From assembly GCA_903903935.1 (NCBI GenBank), contig CAIVAX010000160.1, positions 1-13,439 on the forward strand: 13,439 bases of DNA. Direction: 5' to 3'. The stretch's first letter is position 1. Each line of letters opens with the position of its first letter. The translations under genes were made by a program, and so were the position numbers. The notes under the pieces are model-generated. The model was not told the DNA's origin. It ran no database searches and saw nothing but the letters and a program-made list of their open reading frames with translations. Source of the stretch: an uncultured Hyphomicrobiales bacterium. Lineage in GTDB: Bacteria; Pseudomonadota; Alphaproteobacteria; Rhizobiales; Beijerinckiaceae. Of the stretch, positions 1-6,790 are shown one piece after another.

Positions 1-1581
1 ATCATCATCAACCAAAATTTCAAGCGCTTTGGCCGAGCCCGTTTCAACATCCAAGGGACGCAAGCGCAGCGCAAGGCGCACATTGCCCTGCTTGGGCGAG
101 AAGGAGCGGGCATTGTCGATCAGATTGGTGATGACCTGACCAAGGCGTGAATCATGACCCAGCACAAAATAGCTTTTGAGGGGGCGCTGCAGATCACCAG
201 CCACATCAAAATGAATCACAATACCATCTTCGCGAGCAATTTGATTGGCGGCATCCACAACGGTTTTGAGCAAGCGCTCCATATCAACAGGCTCGGCATC
301 CGCACGCGCCAATTCTGCATCCAGACGTGAAGCATCCGAAATATCGCTGATCAGCCGATCCAGACGTTTGACATCATGCTGGATGACATCCAGCAGACGT
401 TGCCGCTTGTCGTCAGCCTGCACGCGGGGAAGGATTTCAACTGCACTGCGCAAAGAGGTTAGCGGATTTTTCAGCTCATGCGCCACATCGGCAGCAAAAC
501 TCTCAATCGCATCCATGCGTCGATACAGCGCCTGCGTCATTTCACGCAACGCCCCCGACAATTCCCCGATTTCATCAGCGCGGCCAGAAAAATCGGGAAT
601 CTCTTGGCGCGCTTTAATGCCTCGGCGCACGCGCTCGGCGGCGGCAGCAAGACGGCGCACCGGCTCAGCAATCGTATTGGCCAAAAGCAAAGAGAGAAAC
701 AGCATAATGCCAGCAAAAATGACAAACAGCCGTATGATCGCCCAGCGTTCAGAGGCAATGATGGCATCAATATCCCCGCCCTGGGTCGAGAGCAAAAGCG
801 CGCCGCGCACCACGCGAAATTTCTGCACTGGCACTGAGACAGAAATGATCGTCTCGCCACGCACGTTCAACATCACATTGGTCTGCGTAAGGCCAGTTAA
901 AGCGCTTTGAACTTCAGGATAGGCCCGCCCATTGCCCGTGCCCGCCTCATCAAATTGCGGCAGGTTTGAAGCCAGTTTCAAGCGCACAAAGGTCCAGATC
1001 CGCTCTAAAAAAGTTGGCGCTGTCTCCTCGCTCTGTTGCGGCAGGTCAAAGCGCAGAATGCTCGAGCGCTGCGATAAAGCCCGTGTATCCAGCAGCAAAT
1101 AGCCATCGCGATCATAAACCCGCGCTCGGGTCTTGGTGGGTGAGACAAGTCGGCGCAACACAGGACCAATCAATTCAGGATTGATCGAAAACTCCAAAGA
1201 AGGCGTTGCCTCATTACCAAGGCCATAAGTTTGGCCAGGCGCCAATTGTAAAAGCTTGTCAGGATCAATCGTAATGCCATCCGTTTCGACGCTGGCGGAT
1301 CCGGCAATGGCAGCAGCAATGATCTCGCCTTGCGTTTGCAAACTTTGCATGCGCGCATCAATCAAACCGGCGCGAAATTGATTGAGATAGAGAAAGCCAA
1401 TCAGCAGAGCGAGCAATCCGCCAAGATTAAGCACAACAATGCGCCGCGTCAGCGAAGAGGACGCGCGCAGCACAATCGAGCGTGAGAGCCCGCGCGCCTT
1501 CACAGCCCATCGACTGCGCCAGCCATGAAGAGCTGACTTCCCCCCTGAGGGAGGCTGTCTATCACTTGCATGCACGCTCAT
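1..1581 (-). CDS. chvG: ChvG-like sensor histidine kinase, C-terminus cut by the window edge
   Basis: I translated the minus strand by hand: the frame is open from ATG 1581 to base 1, giving 527 residues with no stop. Order: a cytoplasmic leader of about 47 residues rich in Pro, Ser, Gly and Arg; TM1 about 48-67; a periplasmic sensor region about 68-280; TM2 about 281-302; a HAMP linker; then the H box HELKNPLTSLRSAVE with the phospho-accepting His368 (codon 478-480). The N box VITNLIDNARSFSP holds Asn490. The window ends at LVDDD, just where the ATP-binding G1 box should begin. Architecture and H box match ChvG/ExoS/BvrS of Rhizobiales, membrane kinases that sense acid or envelope stress and phosphorylate ChvI. 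It follows chvI by 46 bases, so it is probably cotranscribed. The ribosome binding site is weak (GGCGGA, 9 bases upstream), and a stop lies upstream in frame. Gene name inferred from the ChvI partner. Confidence 0.9.
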   Translation of the reverse strand, partial: MSVHASDRQPPSGGKSALHGWRSRWAVKARGLSRSIVLRASSSLTRRIVVLNLGGLLALLIGFLYLNQFRAGLIDARMQSLQTQGEIIAAAIAGSASVETDGITIDPDKLLQLAPGQTYGLGNEATPSLEFSINPELIGPVLRRLVSPTKTRARVYDRDGYLLLDTRALSQRSSILRFDLPQQSEETAPTFLERIWTFVRLKLASNLPQFDEAGTGNGRAYPEVQSALTGLTQTNVMLNVRGETIISVSVPVQKFRVVRGALLLSTQGGDIDAIIASERWAIIRLFVIFAGIMLFLSLLLANTIAEPVRRLAAAAERVRRGIKARQEIPDFSGRADEIGELSGALREMTQALYRRMDAIESFAADVAHELKNPLTSLRSAVEILPRVQADDKRQRLLDVIQHDVKRLDRLISDISDASRLDAELARADAEPVDMERLLKTVVDAANQIAREDGIVIHFDVAGDLQRPLKSYFVLGHDSRLGQVITNLIDNARSFSPKQGNVRLALRLRPLDVETGSAKALEILVDDD

Positions 1582-1627
1582 CAGGAGAGATCCGCCAGAT
1601 GATGGAACAGGGCACGAGCACCCGCTT

Positions 1628-2326
1628 TCAAGCTTCTTTGAACCTGTAGCCTACACCATAGAGCGTCTCAATCATGTCAAAATCGTCATCGACCATTTTG
1701 AATTTCTTGCGCAGCCGCTTGATATGGCTATCGATGGTGCGATCATCGACATAGACCTGATCATCATAGGCCGCATCCATCAGCGCATTGCGGCTCTTCA
1801 CAACGCCGGGGCGAACCGCCAAAGTCTGCAGGATCAAAAACTCCGTCACGGTCAGGCTGACAGGTTCATTCTTCCAAGTGCAGGCATGACGCTCGGGATC
1901 CATACGCAGATGACCCCGCTCGAGCTGTTTGGCATCGGCCTCCTTTTGCGCGGCCGGATCTTTGGGCGCAATGCGGCGCAAAATGGCTTTGACACGTTCC
2001 ACCAGCAAGCGTTGCGAAAAGGGCTTGTGAATGAAATCATCGGCGCCCATTTTAAGGCCGAACAATTCATCAATCTCTTCATCTTTAGAGGTGAGGAAGA
2101 TCACCGGCAGATCGGATTTTTGACGCAGCCGGCGCAGCAATTCCATGCCATCCATGCGCGGCATTTTAATATCGAAAATAGCTAGATCCGGCGGATGCGT
2201 GCGCAAGCCCTCGAGCGCAGCCACACCATCAGTATAAGTCTCAACTTTATATCCTTCACCCTCAAGTGCCATAGACACTGAGGTCAAAATGTTGCGGTCG
2301 TCATCCACTAAGGCAATTGTCGGCAT
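1628..2326 (-). CDS. chvI: ChvI-like OmpR-family response regulator
   Basis: This is a 232-residue two-domain regulator. The receiver domain (about 1-120) has the acidic triplet D8-D10, phospho-acceptor Asp52 in [11 protein letters not shown], Thr79 in FLTSKDEE and Lys101 in IHKPFSQR. The C-terminal winged-helix domain (about 135-232) has [15 protein letters not shown] and the recognition region [16 protein letters not shown], and ends with [10 protein letters not shown], typical of the OmpR/PhoB class. Sequence and partner kinase match ChvI/BvrR of Rhizobiales, which control envelope, exopolysaccharide, acid-response and host-interaction genes. It is first in a minus-strand pair with chvG. 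The ribosome binding site is poor (GGA about nine bases before ATG 2326). The promoter should lie in the spacer shared with nadA, where a tandem ATGAATGAG repeat sits 70-90 bp upstream of the start. Product confident; the regulon in this organism is inference. Confidence 0.95.
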   Translation of the reverse strand: MPTIALVDDDRNILTSVSMALEGEGYKVETYTDGVAALEGLRTHPPDLAIFDIKMPRMDGMELLRRLRQKSDLPVIFLTSKDEEIDELFGLKMGADDFIHKPFSQRLLVERVKAILRRIAPKDPAAQKEADAKQLERGHLRMDPERHACTWKNEPVSLTVTEFLILQTLAVRPGVVKSRNALMDAAYDDQVYVDDRTIDSHIKRLRKKFKMVDDDFDMIETLYGVGYRFKEA

Positions 2327-2395
2327 CTCAGTTCCATTCCCACCAGCTTGCCCATCAGCGTGAAGCTTAGGCCCCTAGAATGTGGGTCCTGCCTG

Positions 2396-2415
2396 ATGAA
2401 TGAGCCATGAATGAG
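2396..2415. repeat. Tandem ATGAATGAG repeat upstream of chvI
   Basis: ATGAATGAG occurs at 2396-2404 and again at 2407-2415, a period of 11 bp, about one helical turn. OmpR-family regulators usually bind two direct half-sites with a 10-11 bp period, so this could be an autoregulatory ChvI site. It is enclosed by the inverted hexamers GCCTGA (2391-2396) and TCAGGC (2425-2430). The repeat is visible; its role as a binding site is inference. Confidence 0.4.
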
Positions 2416-2570
2416 GCCAAAGTGTCAGGCCCCTGTGAATCTTAGATGGGTGAGCAAAGTCAAAGTACAAGCAGCGCTTTCCCGCAGCCGAGCCCGGCGG
2501 AGTCAAGCTTGGTGACCAAACAAGGCGTGATCACATCTGCGCCAAGAATCTTTTTAGGACGGTCTTTATT

Positions 2571-2589
2571 TATACTCAAATTGAGTATA
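2571..2589. promoter_or_regulatory. Operator 1 of nadA (19-bp palindrome)
   Basis: TATACTCAAATTGAGTATA is a perfect inverted repeat: two 9-bp arms around one central A. Written as ATACTCA-N3-TGAGTAT it shares its core with the second palindrome at 2654-2674. Placement before nadA suggests the binding site of a regulator of NAD synthesis. NadQ is the known candidate for nadABC control in many alphaproteobacteria, but I assign it from gene context and not from a motif comparison. It overlaps a possible -10 hexamer (TATACT). Confidence 0.65.
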
Positions 2590-2613
2590 TGTAGAGAATG
2601 TGACAATTGTCGG

Positions 2614-2644
2614 CTCGTCAGTCCTATCACTGGCGAGGTTTTTT
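2614..2644 (+). terminator. Intrinsic-terminator-like hairpin in the nadA upstream region
   Basis: CTCGTCAGT (2614-2622) pairs with ACTGGCGAG (2629-2637) through nine base pairs, one of them T-G, around a six-base loop. One G and six T follow (2639-2644). This is a textbook intrinsic terminator on the plus strand, 45 bp before the nadA start codon. No gene on the plus strand ends just upstream. It may be an attenuator in the nadA leader, or a stop for a short upstream transcript. Structure seen; function inferred. Confidence 0.55.
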
Positions 2645-2653
2645 AGATCTCGT

Positions 2654-2674
2654 TTATGCTCATCTTGAGCATAA
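2654..2674. promoter_or_regulatory. Operator 2 of nadA (21-bp palindrome)
   Basis: TTATGCTCA-N3-TGAGCATAA has two perfect 9-bp arms around a three-base centre. It is the same design as operator 1, with a G/C in place of A/T at one symmetric position. Its centre (2664) is 84 bp from that of operator 1 (2580), about eight helical turns, so two bound dimers would face the same side. It ends 14 bp before the nadA start, so binding here could block RNA polymerase. Confidence 0.65.
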
Positions 2675-2676
2675 GT

Positions 2677-2681
2677 AAGGG
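2677..2681 (+). promoter_or_regulatory. Ribosome binding site that fixes the nadA start
   Basis: AAGGG lies seven bases before ATG 2689. An upstream in-frame ATG at 2656 falls inside operator 2 and has no purine-rich site at the right distance, so 2689 is preferred. Confidence 0.6.
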
Positions 2682-2688
2682 TAAAGCG

Positions 2689-3789
2689 ATGCGCGAACAG
2701 GCTTTTTCTGGCGATCCGGCCCTCACCCCGATTGGCGTGCCCCTTGATCCGGAGCGCACAGTCTCGGCGCTCGATCGCTTTGGCGCTGTGCCCATGCCCA
2801 ATCTGGCCTGGACCCCGGAAGTCGAGCGGGCCACTGCGCATCTCTACGAAAAGGTCAAAGCGATCATTCCCCCCGTGGAATGGCCCTTTCACGCGCCCTA
2901 TGTAAAAGCGATCAATGATCTGAAAAAACAGCGCAATGCGGTCATTCTGGCACATAATTACCAGACGCCGGAAATCTATCATTGCGTCGCGGATGTCGTC
3001 GGCGATTCCCTGCAATTGGCCAAGCTGGCTGCACAATCTGAAGCCGATATCCTTATTCAAGGCGGCGTGCATTTCATGGCCGAGACGGCCAAATTGCTCA
3101 ATCCGGATAAAACCGTGTTGATCCCCGATTCCCGCGCGGGTTGTTCGCTTGCCCAATCCATCACGGCCGCCGACATTAGATTGCTGCGCCAGCGCTATCC
3201 CGGCGTTCCGGTGGTGGCCTATGTCAACACTTCGGCCGAGGTGAAAGCAGAAGTTGATATTTGCTGCACCTCCTCCAATGCCCTCAAAGTGGTCGAGAGT
3301 CTGGGCTCGGATCGGGTGATCTTCGTGCCGGATCAATATTTGGCCAAGAATGTGCAGGCCCAAACCAAGGTCAAGATCATCGCTTGGCAGGGAGCCTGCG
3401 AGGTGCATGAGCGCTTCACCGCCGAGGATCTGCTGCGCTATCGGGCAGATGATCCTTCTATCCAGATTATTGCCCATCCCGAATGCCCACCTGAGGTGAT
3501 TGCGGTGAGCGATTTTGCCGGCTCGACAGCCGCTATGATTGATTTTGTTAAAACCAAGCGCCCCAAAAGGGTTCTGCTGGTGACCGAATGTTCCATGGCC
3601 GACAATGTGGCCAGCGAGACCACCGGCACCGAATTCGTCCGCCCCTGCAATCTGTGCCCGCATATGAAGCGGATCACTCTGCCCAAAATCCTGGATTCTC
3701 TGGTCTATCTGAAAGATGTCGTGACCATTGATCCGGCCTTGGCCGCCCGCGCGCGCCGCTCGGTGCAACGCATGATCGATCTGGGCTGA
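2689..3789 (+). CDS. nadA: Quinolinate synthase A
   Basis: NadA condenses iminoaspartate with dihydroxyacetone phosphate to quinolinate, the precursor of NAD, in the cytoplasm with a [4Fe-4S] cluster. The 366-residue protein has the core [20 protein letters not shown] and [11 protein letters not shown]. The likely cluster ligands are Cys152 (DSRAGCSLA), Cys237 (GACEVHERF) and Cys323 (CNLCPHMK), with Cys320 as the neighbouring CxxC cysteine. Also visible are [11 protein letters not shown] and TECSMADNV. An N-terminal extension of about 60 residues makes it longer than the E. coli enzyme. It stands alone: no nadB or nadC follows in this window, so its iminoaspartate supply must come from a gene elsewhere. 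Two matching operators upstream point to repression by an NAD-responsive regulator, by inference. Start 2689 was chosen over 2656 on the ribosome binding site and because 2656 is in an operator. Confidence 0.96.
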   Translation: MREQAFSGDPALTPIGVPLDPERTVSALDRFGAVPMPNLAWTPEVERATAHLYEKVKAIIPPVEWPFHAPYVKAINDLKKQRNAVILAHNYQTPEIYHCVADVVGDSLQLAKLAAQSEADILIQGGVHFMAETAKLLNPDKTVLIPDSRAGCSLAQSITAADIRLLRQRYPGVPVVAYVNTSAEVKAEVDICCTSSNALKVVESLGSDRVIFVPDQYLAKNVQAQTKVKIIAWQGACEVHERFTAEDLLRYRADDPSIQIIAHPECPPEVIAVSDFAGSTAAMIDFVKTKRPKRVLLVTECSMADNVASETTGTEFVRPCNLCPHMKRITLPKILDSLVYLKDVVTIDPALAARARRSVQRMIDLG

Positions 3790-3822
3790 GCTGAAGGCCT
3801 GAGCGACTGGCTCACCAAGCTG

Positions 3823-3859
3823 AGGATGCCAAACTCCCCCTGAGGCGGGAGTGCATCCT
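3823..3859 (+). terminator. GC-rich hairpin after nadA, possible terminator
   Basis: AGGATGC (3823-3829) pairs with GCATCCT (3853-3859), and inside it ACTCCC pairs with GGGAGT, with a three-base CAA bulge on the 5' side. The long stem begins 34 bp after the nadA stop. There is no T run after it (the next bases are TATGAGG), so it may be a weak terminator, an mRNA-stabilising stem or a REP-like element. A smaller stem, TGAGC-N5-GCTCA, precedes it at 3800-3814. I see no gene in the 244-bp spacer 3790-4033. Confidence 0.45.
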
Positions 3860-4033
3860 TATGAGGACTCTGGTTGCAGAACTTGGCTTGCAGGACGCCC
3901 ATAAAACGGCCATGGTCCCAGTCGAGAGTGACTCGGGTATCTTTCAAGAATCCCAGCCTAATAGTAGCCGCGTCGTGCAGTTGAGCCCAACACAGCCCAA
4001 TTCAAGAAAGTTGAACACTTGCCGATCGATCCC

Positions 4034-5839
4034 ATGACCCGCCGGACTTCTCCCTCGCCGATTGCCAAAAGCGCGTCTCGCACTTTAGCCCTGAGACTGG
4101 CACTTGGCTTAGGCGCACTGAGCCTAGCCCTTCCTCTGCAAGCCAATGGGGCGACCGATCCGCGCAAGCCGCAAGCAAATCCTTTTGCTTTATCGCGCAG
4201 CCTATCGGGCAATTATCTGGCCGCTTTATCGGCTACGTCTCAACGCGATGCCGCTGCTGCCAGTGTTTATTTCAAAGAAGTGCTGCGCCGCGATCCGCGC
4301 AATCTTGAACTGCTGGAGCGCACCTTCCTTGCCGCCCTCACCTCGGGCGATATGCAAGATGCGTTCTCCTATGCTGACCAATTGCTGAAACGCGACAAAG
4401 CCAATGGTCTGGCGCATCTCGCGCTTGGTATTAAAGCGATGAAGGCCAATCAATTTGGTCAAGCCCGCAATGAGCTCAGCAAATCAGGCAATAATCGCCA
4501 GCGTGACCTCACCGCTGTTTTGCTCAACGCTTGGACCTTGGTGGGTTCAAATGAACCCAAGCGCGCCCTTGAAACCTTAGATAGGTTGAAAGATGAGCGC
4601 TTTGCCGGATTTCGTGATTACCACTCTGCGCTGATTGCCGATGTTGCAAAAATAGCTCCAGAGGCAGAGCGCAGAATGAAATCTGCCTATGAGTCGGAAA
4701 AGAATACCTTGCGGGTTGTTGATGCCTATGGCCGCTTTCTCTCGCGGCGTGGCAAAAACGCTGAGGCGCGCAGTGTTTATGAGGCCTTTGACCCCAACCT
4801 CTCGCGTCATCCCCTTGTCACGGCCGCTTTGGACGAGCTGACTGCAGGCAAGACCCTTGCAGCGCCGATCAAAACTGCGGTGCAGGGCGCTGCGGAAGTT
4901 CTCTATGGACTGGGCTCGACAGGTTCCGGCCAAGGCGATGAATTAGCGGCAATGATCTATTTGCAAATGTCGCTGTTCTTGGATCCTGAAAATCCCCTCG
5001 CGATCATTTCTTTGGCTGGCCTTTATGAGAACATTAAACAGGGCGAAGCTGCCATTGCGCTCTATCGCTCCATGCCTGAGACATCACCGCTGCGCGCCAA
5101 TGCTGATGTGCAGATTGGACTTGTTCTGGACTCCTTGGGAAAATCAGATGAAGCCATCAAACATCTGACCGCCATCAGCACAGCGCGCCCGCAAGACATT
5201 GATGCGCTCAATGCGCTAGGCAATATTCAACGCGCACGTAAGGAATTTGCCGAGGCGGTGACAACCTATTCGAAGATCATCGCCAGCTCACCCAGCAATG
5301 ATCGCGCACTCTGGCCGGTCTATTATTTCCGCGCCATTTCTTATGAACGCCAGAAAATATGGCCAAAGGCCGAGGCTGATTTCCTCAAAGCGCTGGAACT
5401 TTATCCCAACCAACCGCTCGTGCTCAATTATCTGGGCTATTCCTGGGCTGATCAGGGCGTCAATTTGGACGACGCCTTTCGCATGCTGCAAAAGGCCGTC
5501 GAATTGCGCCCCAATGATGGCTATATTGTCGATAGTCTCGGCTGGGCCCATTATCGCTTTGGTCGCTATGAAGAAGCCACCAAGGACATTGAAAAGGCCG
5601 TGCAGCTCAAGCCCGCCGATCCAACCATCAATGATCACTTAGGTGATATTTATTGGAAGACCGACCGCAAGCTGGAAGCGCAGTTTCAATGGAACCATGC
5701 GCGCGATTTGGGCCCCGAGCCTGAGGATCTGCCCAAAATTCTGGAAAAGATTGAACGCGGCCTGAGCGAAGACAAAAAAGAAACAGCCGCTCCAGCATCT
5801 ATGCCAGCAGAGACGCCTGCAAAGAATGGCGGCTTGTAA
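4034..5839 (+). CDS. Exported tetratricopeptide repeat protein
   Basis: From ATG 4034 this is a 601-residue protein that begins with a signal peptide: basic start MTRR, then a hydrophobic stretch LALRLALGLGALSLALPL, with cleavage probably just after QA or NGA near residues 36-40. The rest is mostly helical TPR sequence: one block about 55-190 and a clearer array about 350-580, including LVLNYLGYSWADQG, YIVDSLGWAHYRFGRYEEA and INDHLGDIYWKTDRKLEAQF. The last is typical of the TPR protein that alphaproteobacteria often carry beside ispE. It is probably a periplasmic or outer-membrane-attached scaffold; no enzyme motif is visible, and I found no lipobox Cys. The C-terminus is Ala, Pro and Glu rich. 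A TTG at 4019 is an alternative start; neither has a good ribosome binding site. It is probably cotranscribed with ispE, 49 bp downstream. Exact function unknown. Confidence 0.88.
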   Translation: MTRRTSPSPIAKSASRTLALRLALGLGALSLALPLQANGATDPRKPQANPFALSRSLSGNYLAALSATSQRDAAAASVYFKEVLRRDPRNLELLERTFLAALTSGDMQDAFSYADQLLKRDKANGLAHLALGIKAMKANQFGQARNELSKSGNNRQRDLTAVLLNAWTLVGSNEPKRALETLDRLKDERFAGFRDYHSALIADVAKIAPEAERRMKSAYESEKNTLRVVDAYGRFLSRRGKNAEARSVYEAFDPNLSRHPLVTAALDELTAGKTLAAPIKTAVQGAAEVLYGLGSTGSGQGDELAAMIYLQMSLFLDPENPLAIISLAGLYENIKQGEAAIALYRSMPETSPLRANADVQIGLVLDSLGKSDEAIKHLTAISTARPQDIDALNALGNIQRARKEFAEAVTTYSKIIASSPSNDRALWPVYYFRAISYERQKIWPKAEADFLKALELYPNQPLVLNYLGYSWADQGVNLDDAFRMLQKAVELRPNDGYIVDSLGWAHYRFGRYEEATKDIEKAVQLKPADPTINDHLGDIYWKTDRKLEAQFQWNHARDLGPEPEDLPKILEKIERGLSEDKKETAAPASMPAETPAKNGGL

Positions 5840-5888
5840 GCCCATTATGGCTGCGCCAACTCAAGCAGCGATGACGAGGGCGCTCCAT

Positions 5889-6746
5889 ATGCGAGCGCCT
5901 GCCAAAATCAATCTTTCTTTGCATGTTCTGGGCCGCCGCGCCGATGGCTATCATGATCTAGAAAGCCTTGTTGCCTTTGCCGGCTGCTGTGATCTGATTG
6001 CCTTCACAGCGCAAGATCAGCTGGAACTGACGCAAGAGGGTCCGCAGGCAGATCAAGCCGGACCCATTGCCGATAATCTCATAGTGCGGGCGGCCACAAA
6101 TCTCTTGATGCAGAAGCCCCATCTGCAAATTGGCGCGTTTCATCTCACCAAACGCCTGCCTGTTGGTGCAGGCATAGGCGGGGGATCTTCCGATGCCGCA
6201 GCTGCCTTGCGTCTGCTCGCCAAAGCCAATGGATTGGCCTTAGAGGATCAGCGTCTGTTTAACGCGGCCAAATCCACAGGCGCCGATGTGCCTGTCTGTT
6301 TGGATCCGCAGGCCCGCATGATGCGCGGCACGGGCGATCAACTCTCACAGCCCATAAAGCTGCCCTTGCTCTTTGCTGTGCTGGTCAATCCGGCTGTACA
6401 TATTGATACGGGATCAATCTTCAAACGCATGGGGCTGGCGCCTGGCCAACGACCGGAGCGCGCCGCTCATCCCCTGATCGAAGATAATCTCACCTTTGAT
6501 CAGCTGATCGCGCTGCTCAAAAAAACCAGCAATGATCTAGAAGATGCCGCCAGTCTTGCAGCGCCCGTCATTCCGCATATTCTCAATGTGCTGATGGCCG
6601 CGCCCGGCTGCCGATTGGCGCGCATATCAGGTTCAGGCTCAACCTGCTTTGCGCTCTTTGCCAAAAGAAGAGACGCTCTGCGCGCCGCGCGTGTGTTGCG
6701 CCGCGATCATCCCAATTGGTGGACGCAAGCCACTCTTCTGCGCTGA
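5889..6746 (+). CDS. ispE: 4-diphosphocytidyl-2-C-methyl-D-erythritol kinase
   Basis: IspE phosphorylates CDP-methylerythritol at the 2-hydroxyl with ATP, the fourth enzymatic step of the MEP pathway to IPP and DMAPP, in the cytoplasm. The 285-residue length is normal for the family. The GHMP-kinase fold is clear: RAPAKINLSLHVLGRRADGY at the N-terminus with probable catalytic Lys6, the ATP loop PVGAGIGGGSSDAAAALRLL at about 91-110, TGADVPVCL with probable catalytic Asp133, and the C-terminal glycine motif ARISGSGSTCFALF. Start ATG 5889 is preceded by GAGGG at an eight-base spacing and matches the short N-terminus of homologues. In-frame ATGs at 5826, 5847 and 5871 are possible; 5826 would overlap the TPR gene. 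The gene follows the TPR gene closely and converges on the polyprenyl synthase, whose substrate is made by this pathway. Confidence 0.96.
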   Translation: MRAPAKINLSLHVLGRRADGYHDLESLVAFAGCCDLIAFTAQDQLELTQEGPQADQAGPIADNLIVRAATNLLMQKPHLQIGAFHLTKRLPVGAGIGGGSSDAAAALRLLAKANGLALEDQRLFNAAKSTGADVPVCLDPQARMMRGTGDQLSQPIKLPLLFAVLVNPAVHIDTGSIFKRMGLAPGQRPERAAHPLIEDNLTFDQLIALLKKTSNDLEDAASLAAPVIPHILNVLMAAPGCRLARISGSGSTCFALFAKRRDALRAARVLRRDHPNWWTQATLLR

Positions 6747-6763
6747 ACCAAAGCGCTGCGCTG

Positions 6764-6790
6764 ATCGCGCCACAACTCAATGGGCGCGAT
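6764..6790. terminator. Hairpin between convergent ispE and polyprenyl synthase genes
   Basis: ATCGCGCC (6764-6771) pairs with GGCGCGAT (6783-6790) around an 11-base loop. It lies 17 bp after the ispE stop and spans the stop codon of the opposing gene (6777-6779). With only 30 bp between the genes it may act as a shared terminator, but neither strand has a T run next to it. Confidence 0.3.

Larger units (their letters stand above)
2327..2688. other. Divergent chvI-nadA control region, no gene
   Basis: This 362-bp spacer separates chvI (leftward) from nadA (rightward). On the nadA side are two palindromic operators, a hairpin followed by six T, and a short perfect palindrome GACAATTGTC at 2602-2611. 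On the chvI side is a tandem ATGAATGAG repeat. No strong sigma-70 promoter stands out. Candidates for nadA are TATACT at 2571-2576, inside the first operator but with no good -35, or GTGACA at 2600-2605 with TATCAC at 2625-2630 at a long 19-bp spacing. A 66-codon plus-strand frame at 2446-2646 runs through these elements, has no family resemblance and is not called. Confidence 0.7.

Noticed and set aside
245..910. 221-codon plus-strand frame
   Set aside because: It is antisense to chvG, whose translation is continuous with TM segments, H box and N box; the Ser/Arg-rich product is a shadow.
2446..2646. 66-codon plus-strand frame in the chvI-nadA spacer
   Set aside because: It runs through operator 1 and the terminator-like hairpin, has no ribosome binding site and no recognisable family sequence.
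2592..2688. A known NAD riboswitch in the nadA leader
   Set aside because: The leader is short and I could not match a described NAD aptamer; only a terminator-like stem can be supported.
2566..3768. 400-codon minus-strand frame opposite nadA
   Set aside because: NadA on the plus strand has all expected motifs; the opposite frame is His/Gly rich without a recognisable domain and starts inside nadA.
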